DNA of 40,392 nucleotides from an uncultured bacterium (GTDB lineage: Bacteria; Atribacterota; Atribacteria; Atribacterales; Caldatribacteriaceae), in contig CAKZPS010000046.1 of NCBI GenBank assembly GCA_937139415.1, positions 1-40,392 on the forward strand. The letters run 5' to 3'. The notes beneath the pieces were generated by a model. The model was not told the origin of the DNA. It ran no database searches and saw only the letters and a program-made list of their open reading frames with translations. The translations under genes were made by a program, and so were the position numbers. How positions within the stretch are numbered: the first letter of the stretch is position 1; each line of letters starts with the position of its first letter. Shown here in pieces: positions 1 through 8,255 of the stretch.

Positions 1-30
1 ACGAGGATACAAGACGAAAATTACCTCTCT

Positions 31-675
31 TCATCGCCTTTCTTCACCATCACTAACAACCGAAAAACTCCCACTCCTATTTCCTGGTTTACCAACGAAT
101 TTTCTCAAAATAAACTCTGCCTCGCCATGCAGTCTCTCCAATGAATTTTGATTGCCGAGAATGAGGTTCGCTCTCCGCCGCAGGCAGGGGAGAAACCTCT
201 GTGCCAAGAGGAGATCCCGTGTGTCTTTTTCTGTCCAACCTTTTGCTTGTAAACGCTGGGTACAAACTTCGCTATCGGCGTCCACAAAAATAACCCAGTC
301 GATGAGGTTTAAAAACCCCCCCTCAAAGAGGACTGCCCCTTCGATACCTACCAGTGCTTCGTTTTTCTTCCTTTGTAACCACTTTTTTGCTTCCTGGAGA
401 AGGAGGGGATGACTGACTTCGTTCAAAACAAAGAGGATTTTCCAGTTACGAAAGGCGACTCTTCCCAACTTCTTTCGATTCAGATATCCATCACGATCCA
501 AAAAAGAACGACCAAAAACTTTCACTACTTGTTTCCACAGTGGGCCACCTTTTTGAGCAAGCGTTCTCGCCAACTCGTCCAACTCCAAAACTGCAATACC
601 CTTCTCCCGGAGAAAAGAAGCCAAAGTGGTTTTACCAACTCCTGCTCCCCCACCGATGCCCAATACTTTGGTCAT
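31..675 (-). CDS. coaE: Dephospho-CoA kinase (CoaE)
   Basis: This 214-residue protein fits the length of dephospho-CoA kinase, the cytoplasmic enzyme that phosphorylates the 3'-hydroxyl of dephospho-CoA with ATP in the last step of CoA synthesis. A P-loop GGGAGVGKTT lies at residues 8-17. It is followed by LELDELAR, the acidic residue region, then DRDGYLNRKKLGRVAF and the conserved HPLLLQE segment, all characteristic of CoaE. The ATG lies 3 bases after the glgA stop, with an AGGTGA ribosome-binding sequence inside the end of glgA, so it is the third gene of a polA-like/glgA/coaE unit. After its TAA only 30 bases remain. They hold a possible TTG start (10-12 on the complement) of a further gene that cannot be judged here. 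The basic, Ser-rich last 20 residues look like a non-conserved tail. Confidence 0.93.
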   Translation of the reverse strand: MTKVLGIGGGAGVGKTTLASFLREKGIAVLELDELARTLAQKGGPLWKQVVKVFGRSFLDRDGYLNRKKLGRVAFRNWKILFVLNEVSHPLLLQEAKKWLQRKKNEALVGIEGAVLFEGGFLNLIDWVIFVDADSEVCTQRLQAKGWTEKDTRDLLLAQRFLPCLRRRANLILGNQNSLERLHGEAEFILRKFVGKPGNRSGSFSVVSDGEERR

Positions 676-678
676 TGT

Positions 679-2106
679 TTAGAAATCACCTCGGTACACT
701 TCGAGGTATTTTTCTACCGACCGCTCCCAAGAGAAATCACTACCCATCGCATTTCTCACCATTGCTTTCCAAAGTGGCTGATCTTGAGTATACACACGAA
801 TAGCCCTCTTCAGGGCGTACAATAATTCTCCGGCAGAAAAGTTTTCGAAGTGAAAGCCATTACTGAGCCGAGGATGGAAAGGATAATCAATAACCGTGTC
901 AACCAGTCCTCCTACCCTTCGTACTATTGGTAAAGCTCCGTAGCGCATACTAATGAGCTGACTGATACCACAAGGTTCAAAGAGGGAGGGCAGAAGGAGG
1001 AGATCTGCTGCCCCGTACACTAAATGGGCTAAGTCCTCATCGAAACGGAGTTCCACTGCTACTCGAGAATAGCGCTTACTCATTTCTCGGAGAGCCTTCT
1101 CGTATCCACTCTCTCCGGTTCCTAAAAAGAACCACGAGATGGGAAGAGAGAACACTTCTTCGGCTCTTTCCAATAATAATTCAATTCCTTTTTGCCGTAC
1201 CAATCGTGAGACGAAAGCAACAAGCGGCCACGAAAGTTCAAGCTTTTCCGGGGAGAAAAAGCGCTGCAGCAACGCTTCTTTGTTTCTCATCTTGTGATCC
1301 AGCGTATCAAAAGTATAGTTTTGTGCTAAAAGAGGATCGGTTGCGGGATCATATACTTCAGTGTCTATACCATTCACGATACCGACAAGCGGTTTTTTTC
1401 TGGCCAATGCCCTTATGAGGCCATCGAGGCCTTCACCAAATTCGGGAGAACGTATCTCTCGAGCATAAGTAGGGCTCACCGTGGTAATACAATGAGAAAA
1501 AAGTAGTCCTGCTTTCATCAAATTGATGTTTCCATAAAATTCCAGGTATTCATGGGTGAAAAACTGCCCTGGAAGGTTGACCAAGCGAAAGAGTTCACCA
1601 CGAGCGATCCCCTGATAGGCCAGATTATGAACGGTGAAAATGGTTCTCCGAGGATTGGGACGGTACGAAGGCCAGTAGCGATCAATATAAGCGCACAGGA
1701 GAGCACTTTGCCAATCGTGACAATGGAGAACAAAGGAATTTTCTTGCCATCTTACCAGGTATTCAAAAACAGCCCGCGAGAAAAAAATAAATCGTTCTAC
1801 ATCGTCAGGATAATCATAAATCTTTTCCCGCCGGAAGAAATGGTCATGGCAAACTACTACAAGCTCTTGGTTCCCATTTCTCAGCTCTAAAAAAAGAGCT
1901 TTCTCTTGGGTATTGCCAAATAAGAAACTGAGTTCTCTCTGGCCGGTAAAAGAACAATTGTCAAGCACTGACGGATATCCAGGTAAAAAAAGTTTTGCTT
2001 TTAAGCCGTAACGGGGTAAATACTTAAACAGCGCACCAACTACATCTCCCATGCCACCACTTTTCACATAAGGATATGCCTCCGAGGCAACCAAAAGAAC
2101 TTCCAC
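679..2106 (-). CDS. glgA: Glycogen synthase, GT5 family (ADP-glucose type)
   Basis: The protein extends the alpha-1,4-glucan chain of glycogen from ADP-glucose. The N-terminal Rossmann lobe begins EVLLVASEAYPYVKSGGMGD, with the KxGG substrate loop (Lys15). HCHDWQ and TVHNLAYQG follow. The C-terminal lobe shows NGIDTEVYDP, FVSRLVRQKG and the EPCGISQLISMRYG motif before VGGLVDTV, as in bacterial and plant GT5 synthases. The open frame runs further upstream (to 2187), but those residues are the last codons of polA in another frame. I place the start at the GTG at 2106, because AAGGGG sits 9 bases upstream and the protein then begins exactly where the family does (475 residues). It begins 8 bases after the polA-like stop and precedes coaE by 3 bases. 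No glgC, glgB or phosphorylase is near, so the rest of the glycogen pathway must lie elsewhere. Confidence 0.93.
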   Translation of the reverse strand: MEVLLVASEAYPYVKSGGMGDVVGALFKYLPRYGLKAKLFLPGYPSVLDNCSFTGQRELSFLFGNTQEKALFLELRNGNQELVVVCHDHFFRREKIYDYPDDVERFIFFSRAVFEYLVRWQENSFVLHCHDWQSALLCAYIDRYWPSYRPNPRRTIFTVHNLAYQGIARGELFRLVNLPGQFFTHEYLEFYGNINLMKAGLLFSHCITTVSPTYAREIRSPEFGEGLDGLIRALARKKPLVGIVNGIDTEVYDPATDPLLAQNYTFDTLDHKMRNKEALLQRFFSPEKLELSWPLVAFVSRLVRQKGIELLLERAEEVFSLPISWFFLGTGESGYEKALREMSKRYSRVAVELRFDEDLAHLVYGAADLLLLPSLFEPCGISQLISMRYGALPIVRRVGGLVDTVIDYPFHPRLSNGFHFENFSAGELLYALKRAIRVYTQDQPLWKAMVRNAMGSDFSWERSVEKYLEVYRGDF

Positions 2107-2114
2107 TTCGTTTT

Positions 2115-3833
2115 TCACCCCTTCTTTCGTGAAACGAGAAGCGAATGACGGCACAATGCTCGATCTTCTAAAAAGGTGATTCCCCACGTTTCCCCAAGAT
2201 AGAAGTTTAACCTCTTTTGGAAATGCTCAAAAAAGACACCGTGATTCTCTTTCCAGCGTCTTACTTGGAGGATCTTCCCTCGTAAATTCACTTCAAGCCC
2301 CATTTCCCCTCTTAAAATCCACAAACTGAGACGGATTAATTCGTCGAGAAGGGTATTTAGGTAACGTTTATGGAGCTCTTCTTTCGGCAATAGCTCATTC
2401 GCCAAGAAACGCCATCCATAGAAAGTATGCAGAATCCAAGGCTCGAAAAGAAAATGCTTTACCTGTTTGCGAGTTTCCTCTTCGATGAACTCTCGGAGCA
2501 AGGGATGATCGAAGGATAGCGCACAATCATGTTGTTCGCCGAAAAGAGGGAGGTCATGATAGAGATCCGAGGAGTCTTTCCATAAAGAAGGATAGAGCCC
2601 CATGTTCTTCAGAGAAAACTCCTCCTCTAAGAAGAGTTTGAGGAGTTCTAACTCTACATTCTCATAAAAAAAGCGCAAACGAGGTTGTTGCATAATCCAT
2701 TCTCGACTTCGATAAAGATATGGTAACCATAAATCTTCCTGCACGGGAGATTGTTGCTCCGAAGGAAAACTGGTAAGAGCAGCCCAATCGAGGAAGGGAT
2801 ACACCACGAAAAGAAGTGCCGGAGCGCACCACTTTTCCTTTCCCTCTCCCTCCACCTTCTTGTGTTTCTCTCTGCAGTGAGGAGAGGGAAAACAAAAGGG
2901 GGTAACGAGGTCATTTTTGGTATTCACTTCGCTCGGTGAAGGTTTTCCTTGGGTTGTACATCCTTTTCCAAAGAGCTCGATCATTCTCTTCCTCAAATTT
3001 TTGAGCTCTAACTCTTCCAGTTTACGGAGAAAAGCATCCCATTGGATTTTTTGGGTATCCCATTCGTGGAGGGATACTTCGATGGGAACATCGGTACGTA
3101 TCTTAAGAAGTACTAAATTCTCCTCAATGCGGGCACGGTATGTTTTTAAGGCTTGAGCAAGGCTCGGATTCAGGGAACTTTGATGAGAGAGGATTTCTTC
3201 CACGCTGCCAAACCTTTGAATTAACTTCGCGGCCGTCTTTTCTCCTATTCCTGGAACCCCCGGAATATTATCTGACGGATCTCCTGCCAATGCCAAAACA
3301 TCAACAATTTGGGCAGGGGAAAGACCCCATTCCTTGAAAAATACTTCTTCATCAATCTTCTTTAACTGCGTGACCCCCTTCACCGGTTGGAGGAGTACCA
3401 CCTGTCCACTAACTAACTGTAATAAATCTAAGTCGGCAGTGACCACGATGATGGAATGGTCAACTTTCAACTGTTCCACGGCACTTCCAATCAAGTCGTC
3501 GCCTTCAAATCCTGCCCTCTCTATAACGGGGAACCCCATCGATCCTAAAAGAACTTCGATATCTTCAAGTTGTGGTTTCAAGTCTTCGGGCATAGGTTTT
3601 CGCTGCGCTTTGTATGCTCGATGGAGTTCATGGCGAAAGGTCTTTTGAGGATGATCAAAAGCGACAATCACAATGAAGGGGCGATAAGTACAAAGTAACT
3701 TTGTTACCATGTTCAAAAAACCGAGGGTTGCCCCGGTCGGTTTTCCTTGGGATGTGGTAAACTTCGGTAAAGCGTAGTAAGCTCGGTATACTAAAGAGCT
3801 TCCATCGAGGATGAGTATCGGTCTCTCCATCAT
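2115..3833 (-). CDS. polA: PolA-type 5'-3' exonuclease lacking the polymerase domain
   Basis: Residues 1 to about 290 are a complete 5'-nuclease domain of DNA polymerase I: Asp10 in LDGSSLVYRAYY, Asp60 in VAFD, the TFRHELHRAYKAQR arch, Glu110/Asp112/Asp113 in FEGDDLIG, Asp134/Asp136 in TADLDLLQL, and the helix-hairpin-helix GDPSDNIPGVPGIG. This domain removes RNA primers and 5' flaps. Residues from about 350 to 510 resemble a degenerate 3'-5' exonuclease region with no recognisable catalytic acidic set. Residues around 510-555 (LWILRGEMGLEVN onward) match the first helices of the polymerase domain. The protein then stops at 572 residues, against about 850-930 for a full PolA, so motifs A, B and C are absent. 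The glgA start follows 8 bases later, leaving no room for a frameshifted remainder. I chose the ATG at 3833; a second ATG follows directly and a GTG lies at 3851. Confidence 0.85.
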   Translation of the reverse strand: MMERPILILDGSSLVYRAYYALPKFTTSQGKPTGATLGFLNMVTKLLCTYRPFIVIVAFDHPQKTFRHELHRAYKAQRKPMPEDLKPQLEDIEVLLGSMGFPVIERAGFEGDDLIGSAVEQLKVDHSIIVVTADLDLLQLVSGQVVLLQPVKGVTQLKKIDEEVFFKEWGLSPAQIVDVLALAGDPSDNIPGVPGIGEKTAAKLIQRFGSVEEILSHQSSLNPSLAQALKTYRARIEENLVLLKIRTDVPIEVSLHEWDTQKIQWDAFLRKLEELELKNLRKRMIELFGKGCTTQGKPSPSEVNTKNDLVTPFCFPSPHCREKHKKVEGEGKEKWCAPALLFVVYPFLDWAALTSFPSEQQSPVQEDLWLPYLYRSREWIMQQPRLRFFYENVELELLKLFLEEEFSLKNMGLYPSLWKDSSDLYHDLPLFGEQHDCALSFDHPLLREFIEEETRKQVKHFLFEPWILHTFYGWRFLANELLPKEELHKRYLNTLLDELIRLSLWILRGEMGLEVNLRGKILQVRRWKENHGVFFEHFQKRLNFYLGETWGITFLEDRALCRHSLLVSRKKG

Positions 3834-3855
3834 CGAATTCTTGTATTCCACACCG

Positions 3856-3883
3856 TTGACAAATCAGGGCCCTTTATTATAAT
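3856..3883 (+). promoter_or_regulatory. Sigma70-type promoter of tRNA-Leu
   Basis: A perfect -35 TTGACA (3856-3861) and a perfect -10 TATAAT (3878-3883) are separated by 16 bases. Initiation near 3890 would leave about 5 bases of leader before the tRNA 5' end. The AT-rich -10 also reads TATAAT on the other strand, but no -35 accompanies it there, so a divergent promoter for the polA-like gene is not supported. Confidence 0.85.
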
Positions 3884-3894
3884 TACAAACGAGT

Positions 3895-3981
3895 GCCGAA
3901 GTGGCGGAATGGCAGACGCACTAGACTCAAAATCTAGCGAGCCTCGGGCTCGTGCGGGTTCAACTCCCGCCTTCGGCACCA
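3895..3981 (+). tRNA. tRNA-Leu (anticodon CAA)
   Basis: The 7-bp acceptor stem GCCGAAG/CTTCGGC (3895-3901 with 3971-3977) is followed by discriminator A and an encoded CCA (3979-3981). The anticodon stem CTAGA/TCTAG encloses loop CTCAAAA with anticodon CAA at 3928-3930, which reads the UUG codon. A long class II variable arm (GAGC-CTCG-GGCTC region) and the T arm GCGGG-TTCAACT-CCCGC confirm a leucine tRNA. It is the only RNA gene I recognise here. It lies on the opposite strand to its neighbours, and its last 22 bases overlap the 3' end of the TPR gene in antisense. No intrinsic terminator is visible downstream. Confidence 0.97.
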
Positions 3982-4838
3982 TGATCTCTGAGGTAAAACT
4001 CCATATCGGGTTCAGAAAGTGAATCCTCCAGAGAGGCGCGCGTCTCACGTTCTACCCGGTCCTCATAAATGCGAAACTCGACTACTTGTGTGCTTGGTCC
4101 CATGTCTTGGGAAATTTGTGCCTCGGCGACAAAAATGGTCTCCAATACTTCGGTGACAAGATTATTCATCTCTTGGTCATCTCCAAAACGTGATAAACAA
4201 TCATTGAGAAAATCATAAACGAGCTTTCGGTCTTCCTCAGAGAAACGGCTCTTCAGTAATTGCAAAGCCTTCTTGTAACTCAATCTTTCATAGCTGTAAA
4301 GAAGTACACTCACGTTTTTTCCTGCCCATCTCAGGATGTTTCCTGCCAAATAGAGGGAATCAAGAGTGTTTGTTTCCATTAATCCGAAAGCATAGGGGAT
4401 AATCTGTGACCAAGCCTCTTTTACGCCTATGTTGATTGAGGAGTCTCCTGCGCGAAAAATTTTTTCCAATCGTGCTTTCTCTCCCTTATTCACTTTCTTC
4501 GTCGCGTACGCTCTCCACTTTTGAAACGCTTCACGATGAGTCGGTTGAATTACCAAAGCTGTCTTCCACGCTTCTACAGCCTCGGGGATCCTTTCCAGCC
4601 GTTCGTACGTTTTCCCTAACCAATAGTATGCCTCGGTAAACTGAGGGTTAATGTCAATTGCGCTCTGATAAGCCTCTAAGGCCCGCTCATATTGACCTTG
4701 CGAAAAGTAAATATATCCATTTTTATAGTGTTCTTCTGCATTTTGTGCGAAGAGAAAAGAATTCCCTAACCATCCTAAAATGAACAAAACCACCGAGAAG
4801 AGACTCTTTTTCCACACTTCTTTTGCCCCCTCAAGCAA
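3960..4838 (-). CDS. Exported tetratricopeptide-repeat protein
   Basis: The product is 292 residues. An N-terminal hydrophobic stretch (about residues 13-30, SLFSVVLFILGWLGNSF, then LFAQ-NAEE) looks like a cleavable signal peptide or anchor. At least two TPR motifs follow: HYKNGYIYFSQGQYERALEA and its sequel AIDINPQF, then AYYWLGKTYERLERIPEAVE. These normally form protein-binding helical pairs. The rest is helical and charged, with no family I can name. The TTG start at 4838 overlaps the dnaE stop by 8 bases and has AAGGAG 9 bases upstream. A GTG at 4817 with GAGGGG upstream would give a tidier signal peptide and is a real alternative. It is the last gene of the long guaB3-to-dnaE unit. The last codons are read from the complement of the tRNA-Leu gene. 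Confidence 0.75.
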   Translation of the reverse strand: MLEGAKEVWKKSLFSVVLFILGWLGNSFLFAQNAEEHYKNGYIYFSQGQYERALEAYQSAIDINPQFTEAYYWLGKTYERLERIPEAVEAWKTALVIQPTHREAFQKWRAYATKKVNKGEKARLEKIFRAGDSSINIGVKEAWSQIIPYAFGLMETNTLDSLYLAGNILRWAGKNVSVLLYSYERLSYKKALQLLKSRFSEEDRKLVYDFLNDCLSRFGDDQEMNNLVTEVLETIFVAEAQISQDMGPSTQVVEFRIYEDRVERETRASLEDSLSEPDMEFYLRDHGAEGGS

Positions 4839-7800
4839 GCCATATTTCTCCTTCGCTCTGAATAATCTCCTTAAGGGCTAATTCGGTTTCCCGCCCCCAA
4901 GAAATGCGAAAAGATTCTCCTAATTCTACCCACCACTCTTCTTTATCTTCCCGAACACGGAGCACTACCGGTATTTCACCAGGAAAACGACGTAGACAAT
5001 CCTTCAAGCAATACACCGAACGAAGGACGTCGGAACTTCCCCTCAAATCGATGTTGACCACTCGGGCAGATTCCTGATCCGCCTTTTGAGGATCAAGAAT
5101 AACCTCGGCAATCACTTTACTCTCCCCGCTATCGAGTAAATCCAAACGGCCGATCACTCCTAAAACATTTCCCGGAACTAAATAAGGTTGTAACGCTTCT
5201 TTCAAAGTAGGAAAGAAAATGACCTCTACCATACCGGTTTCGTCCTCCAATGAGACAAAATACATTTCTCCTCCGGTTTTGGTAATAATTTTTCGGAATT
5301 CACTGACCACCCCCAAAACTTTGACACGAACTTCTTGTTTGATAGTTCTGAGTCGCGCGATCGGTACCGCTACAACGTTGGGATACCTGAGTGCAATTTC
5401 TCGCAAGGGATGATCGCTCACATAGAAACCCAACATTTCCTTCTCCATCCTTAGGAGTTCCTGTCGCGGAAGATCTTCAGATTCTTTCAGAGTGGGGTAA
5501 GACTCATTCAGGGAATGGTCCTCGCCGAAGAGAGAAATTTGGTTTCCTTTATTCTTCTTCCGTTTAGAAAAAGTGGCGAGAATATCCTCAAGCGAAACCA
5601 AAAGCTGAGCTCGATGAGGATGAATGCTATCAAAGGCTCCGGCTTTAATAAGGCTTTCTAAAACACGTTTATTGATCGCTCTTGAGTCTACTCGCTCGAC
5701 AAAATCAAAAATATTGCGAAATTTGCCTTCTCGCCGACGGATAAGAATTTCTTCCACTGCACTTTCTCCTACATTTTTGATGGCTGCCAATCCAAAGCGT
5801 ATTTTACCCTCTCCCACCACAGTAAAATTGGCCAAACTTTCGTTAATGTCGGGGGGCAAAATTTGAATTCCCAATCGCTTGCATTCGCTGATGAACTTCG
5901 CCACCTTATCGCTGTCAGAAGCAATACTTGTAAGACAAGCGGCAAGATACTCGGTAGGATGATGAGCTTTCAGGTAGGCAGTTTGGTAAGAAATGATAGC
6001 ATAGGCAGCGCTATGAGACTTGTTAAAACCGTAACCAGCAAAATATTCGATAAGATCGAAAATTTCTTCAGCCGTTTGCCGATCGTGCCCTTTCTCCAGC
6101 GCTCCCTGAATAAATTTCTCTCTCTGTTCTTTCATAACTTCTGGTTTTTTCTTTCCCATCGCGCGACGGAGAATATCCGCTTGTCCCAAAGTGAAGCCAG
6201 CGAACTCGTTAGCGATTTTCATCACTTGTTCTTGATAAACGATGACCCCATAAGTTTCACGTAAAATGGGTTCTAAACTCGGATGGGGATAGGTTACCTT
6301 AACTCGTCCGTGTTTTCTTTCAATGAAGTCATCAATCATGCCACTCCCTAACGGTCCCGGACGATACAGAGCTAAAATGGCGATGAGATCCTCGATACCT
6401 TCCGGTTTCAAGCGTTTGAGGAGTTCCTTCATCCCTGCACTTTCCACCTGAAACACCCCTACCGTTTCTCCCTTCGCAAGGAGGCGATAGGTTTCTGGAT
6501 CGTCGAGAGGAACTTCGTCTAAGTTCAGTTCTACTTGCCTCGTGTTTTTGATAATCCGCAGAGCCCTTTCAATCACGGTGAGGGTCCGCAAGCCCAAAAA
6601 ATCCATCTTCAAAAGCCCTAAATCTTGCAGGGCATCCATATCGAATTGGGTAACGATTTCTCCCTCGTTCATCTTTTGCAGGGGAACATAATTCATAAGG
6701 GGTTGGTGAGAGATGACTACTCCAGCAGCATGAACTGAAGCATGCCGGCACATTCCTTCGATGCGCCGTGCAAAGCTGAGCAGAGCATGAATCTCTTTAT
6801 TTTGTTGAGCTAAATTTTCAAGTTGAGGGTTCGCCTGTAAGGCTTTTTCTAAGGTTACTCCTGGAGTAGCAGGGATGAGCTTGGCGATCTTGTCCACTTC
6901 TCCATAGCTCCATCCCAAAGCCCTTCCTACATCTCGCACTGCTTGTCGCGCCATCATTCTTCCAAAAGTAATAATTTGAGCAACATGATTTTTCCCATAC
7001 TTTGTGGTAACATATTCGATAACTTCATTACGCCGCTCAAAGCAAAAGTCGATATCTATGTCCGGCATGCTTACCCGTTCCGGATTCAGGAAGCGCTCAA
7101 AAAGTAATCCATACCTGAGAGGATCAATATTGGTAATTCCCAGAGTGTATGACACCAGGCTTCCGGCTGCTGAACCTCTTCCTGGTCCGACCATAATACC
7201 TTGTTGGCGCGCATAATTCACGAAATCCCACACGATGAGAAAATAGGCTGCATACCCCATATCATTGATGACCTGAAGTTCGTAATCTAACTGTTCTCTT
7301 ATTTTGGCAGGAACTGGATCTCCGTATTTTCTCTTTAATCCTTCCTCGCAAAGATGCACAAGATAGGTGAAACTGGTAAAGCCTTGAGGAACGGTAAATT
7401 CAGGAAGTAAGATTTTCCCCAGTTCTAAATCTACATGACACCGTTCCGCAATCCACAAAGTGTTTTCCACAGCCTGAGGAAGAGGAGCAAAACTTTTCTC
7501 CATCTCTTCCGGAGATTTGAGATAGAATTCTTGGGTTGGAAAACGGAGTCGTTTGGGGTCATCTAAGGTGGTAGCGGTTTGAATGGCTAAAATAACATCG
7601 TGAACCGAGGCATCCGTTTTTTCTAAGTAATGAGCATCGTTGGTAGCAACTAAGGGCAGATGGTGTTTACGGGCAAGATCGACCAAGGCTTGATTAACAA
7701 CATTTTGCTCGGGAATACCGTTATCCTGAATTTCTAAGAAAAAGGAATCCTTACCAAAAATATCCCGATACCCTAAAATAATGCGTTCTGCCTCTTCACG

Positions 7801-8253
7801 ATTCCCGGCGAGGATTGCTCGAGGGACCTCTCCCGCTAAACACGCAGAAAGTGCGATGAGCCCCTCGTGGTAGGTCTGCAACAATTCTCGGTCTACTCGA
7901 GGTTTGTAGTAAAAACCTTCCAAGAAGGCTCGACTCACAAGTTCGACCAGGTTACGGTATCCTTCTTGATTCTCGGCAAGAAGCACCAAGTGATGGGCCG
8001 GCTCACTCCCTTTTACGGCGATCTTTTCGAAACGGCTACCGGGCGCAACGTATACCTCGCAACCGATAATCGGTTTTATACCCATCTCCTTCGCCTTCTT
8101 GTAAAAATCTATTACTCCATACATAACTCCGTGGTCGGTAATGGCAATTGCTTCCATACCGTACTCCTGAGCCTTGGAGAGGAGGTCATCAATACGAATA
8201 GCTCCATCCAGCAAACTATATTCAGTATGCACATGGAGATGAACAAATTTCAT
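4831..8253 (-). CDS. dnaE: DNA polymerase III alpha subunit (DnaE)
   Basis: This 1140-residue protein is the C-family replicative polymerase. An N-terminal PHP domain begins with HLHVHTEYSLLDG and continues with AITDHGVMYG and a TNDAHYLE segment. The catalytic palm has MPDIDIDF, with two aspartates near residues 399-401, and the third at Asp551 in GLLKMDFLGLRTL. The fingers region VGPGRGSAAGSLVSY (about 355-369) is intact. Tandem helix-hairpin-helix and OB-fold regions follow (VRVKVLGVVSEFRKI, then YFVSLEDETGMVEVIFF). The C-terminus is short. The architecture is DnaE1 rather than PolC, as no 3'-5' exonuclease is inserted. ATG at 8253 has GGAG 7 bases upstream and lies 2 bases after gatB. The beta clamp, tau and epsilon genes are not in the window. 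Confidence 0.96.
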   Translation of the reverse strand: MKFVHLHVHTEYSLLDGAIRIDDLLSKAQEYGMEAIAITDHGVMYGVIDFYKKAKEMGIKPIIGCEVYVAPGSRFEKIAVKGSEPAHHLVLLAENQEGYRNLVELVSRAFLEGFYYKPRVDRELLQTYHEGLIALSACLAGEVPRAILAGNREEAERIILGYRDIFGKDSFFLEIQDNGIPEQNVVNQALVDLARKHHLPLVATNDAHYLEKTDASVHDVILAIQTATTLDDPKRLRFPTQEFYLKSPEEMEKSFAPLPQAVENTLWIAERCHVDLELGKILLPEFTVPQGFTSFTYLVHLCEEGLKRKYGDPVPAKIREQLDYELQVINDMGYAAYFLIVWDFVNYARQQGIMVGPGRGSAAGSLVSYTLGITNIDPLRYGLLFERFLNPERVSMPDIDIDFCFERRNEVIEYVTTKYGKNHVAQIITFGRMMARQAVRDVGRALGWSYGEVDKIAKLIPATPGVTLEKALQANPQLENLAQQNKEIHALLSFARRIEGMCRHASVHAAGVVISHQPLMNYVPLQKMNEGEIVTQFDMDALQDLGLLKMDFLGLRTLTVIERALRIIKNTRQVELNLDEVPLDDPETYRLLAKGETVGVFQVESAGMKELLKRLKPEGIEDLIAILALYRPGPLGSGMIDDFIERKHGRVKVTYPHPSLEPILRETYGVIVYQEQVMKIANEFAGFTLGQADILRRAMGKKKPEVMKEQREKFIQGALEKGHDRQTAEEIFDLIEYFAGYGFNKSHSAAYAIISYQTAYLKAHHPTEYLAACLTSIASDSDKVAKFISECKRLGIQILPPDINESLANFTVVGEGKIRFGLAAIKNVGESAVEEILIRRREGKFRNIFDFVERVDSRAINKRVLESLIKAGAFDSIHPHRAQLLVSLEDILATFSKRKKNKGNQISLFGEDHSLNESYPTLKESEDLPRQELLRMEKEMLGFYVSDHPLREIALRYPNVVAVPIARLRTIKQEVRVKVLGVVSEFRKIITKTGGEMYFVSLEDETGMVEVIFFPTLKEALQPYLVPGNVLGVIGRLDLLDSGESKVIAEVILDPQKADQESARVVNIDLRGSSDVLRSVYCLKDCLRRFPGEIPVVLRVREDKEEWWVELGESFRISWGRETELALKEIIQSEGEIWLA

Positions 8254-8255
8254 CT

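Noticed and set aside
2106-2187. Upstream extension of glgA into the polA-like gene
   Set aside because: These codons are the polA-like C-terminus in another frame, match no GlgA, and a GTG with a good ribosome-binding site fits the family start.
2115-3833. Ordinary frameshifted full-length polA
   Set aside because: The following sequence encodes a complete GlgA in all plausible frames, so no polymerase remnant remains to be rejoined.
4831-8253. Antisense frames within dnaE (for example 5863-6264 and 7867-8340)
   Set aside because: They are shadows of the DnaE frame and show no family signal.
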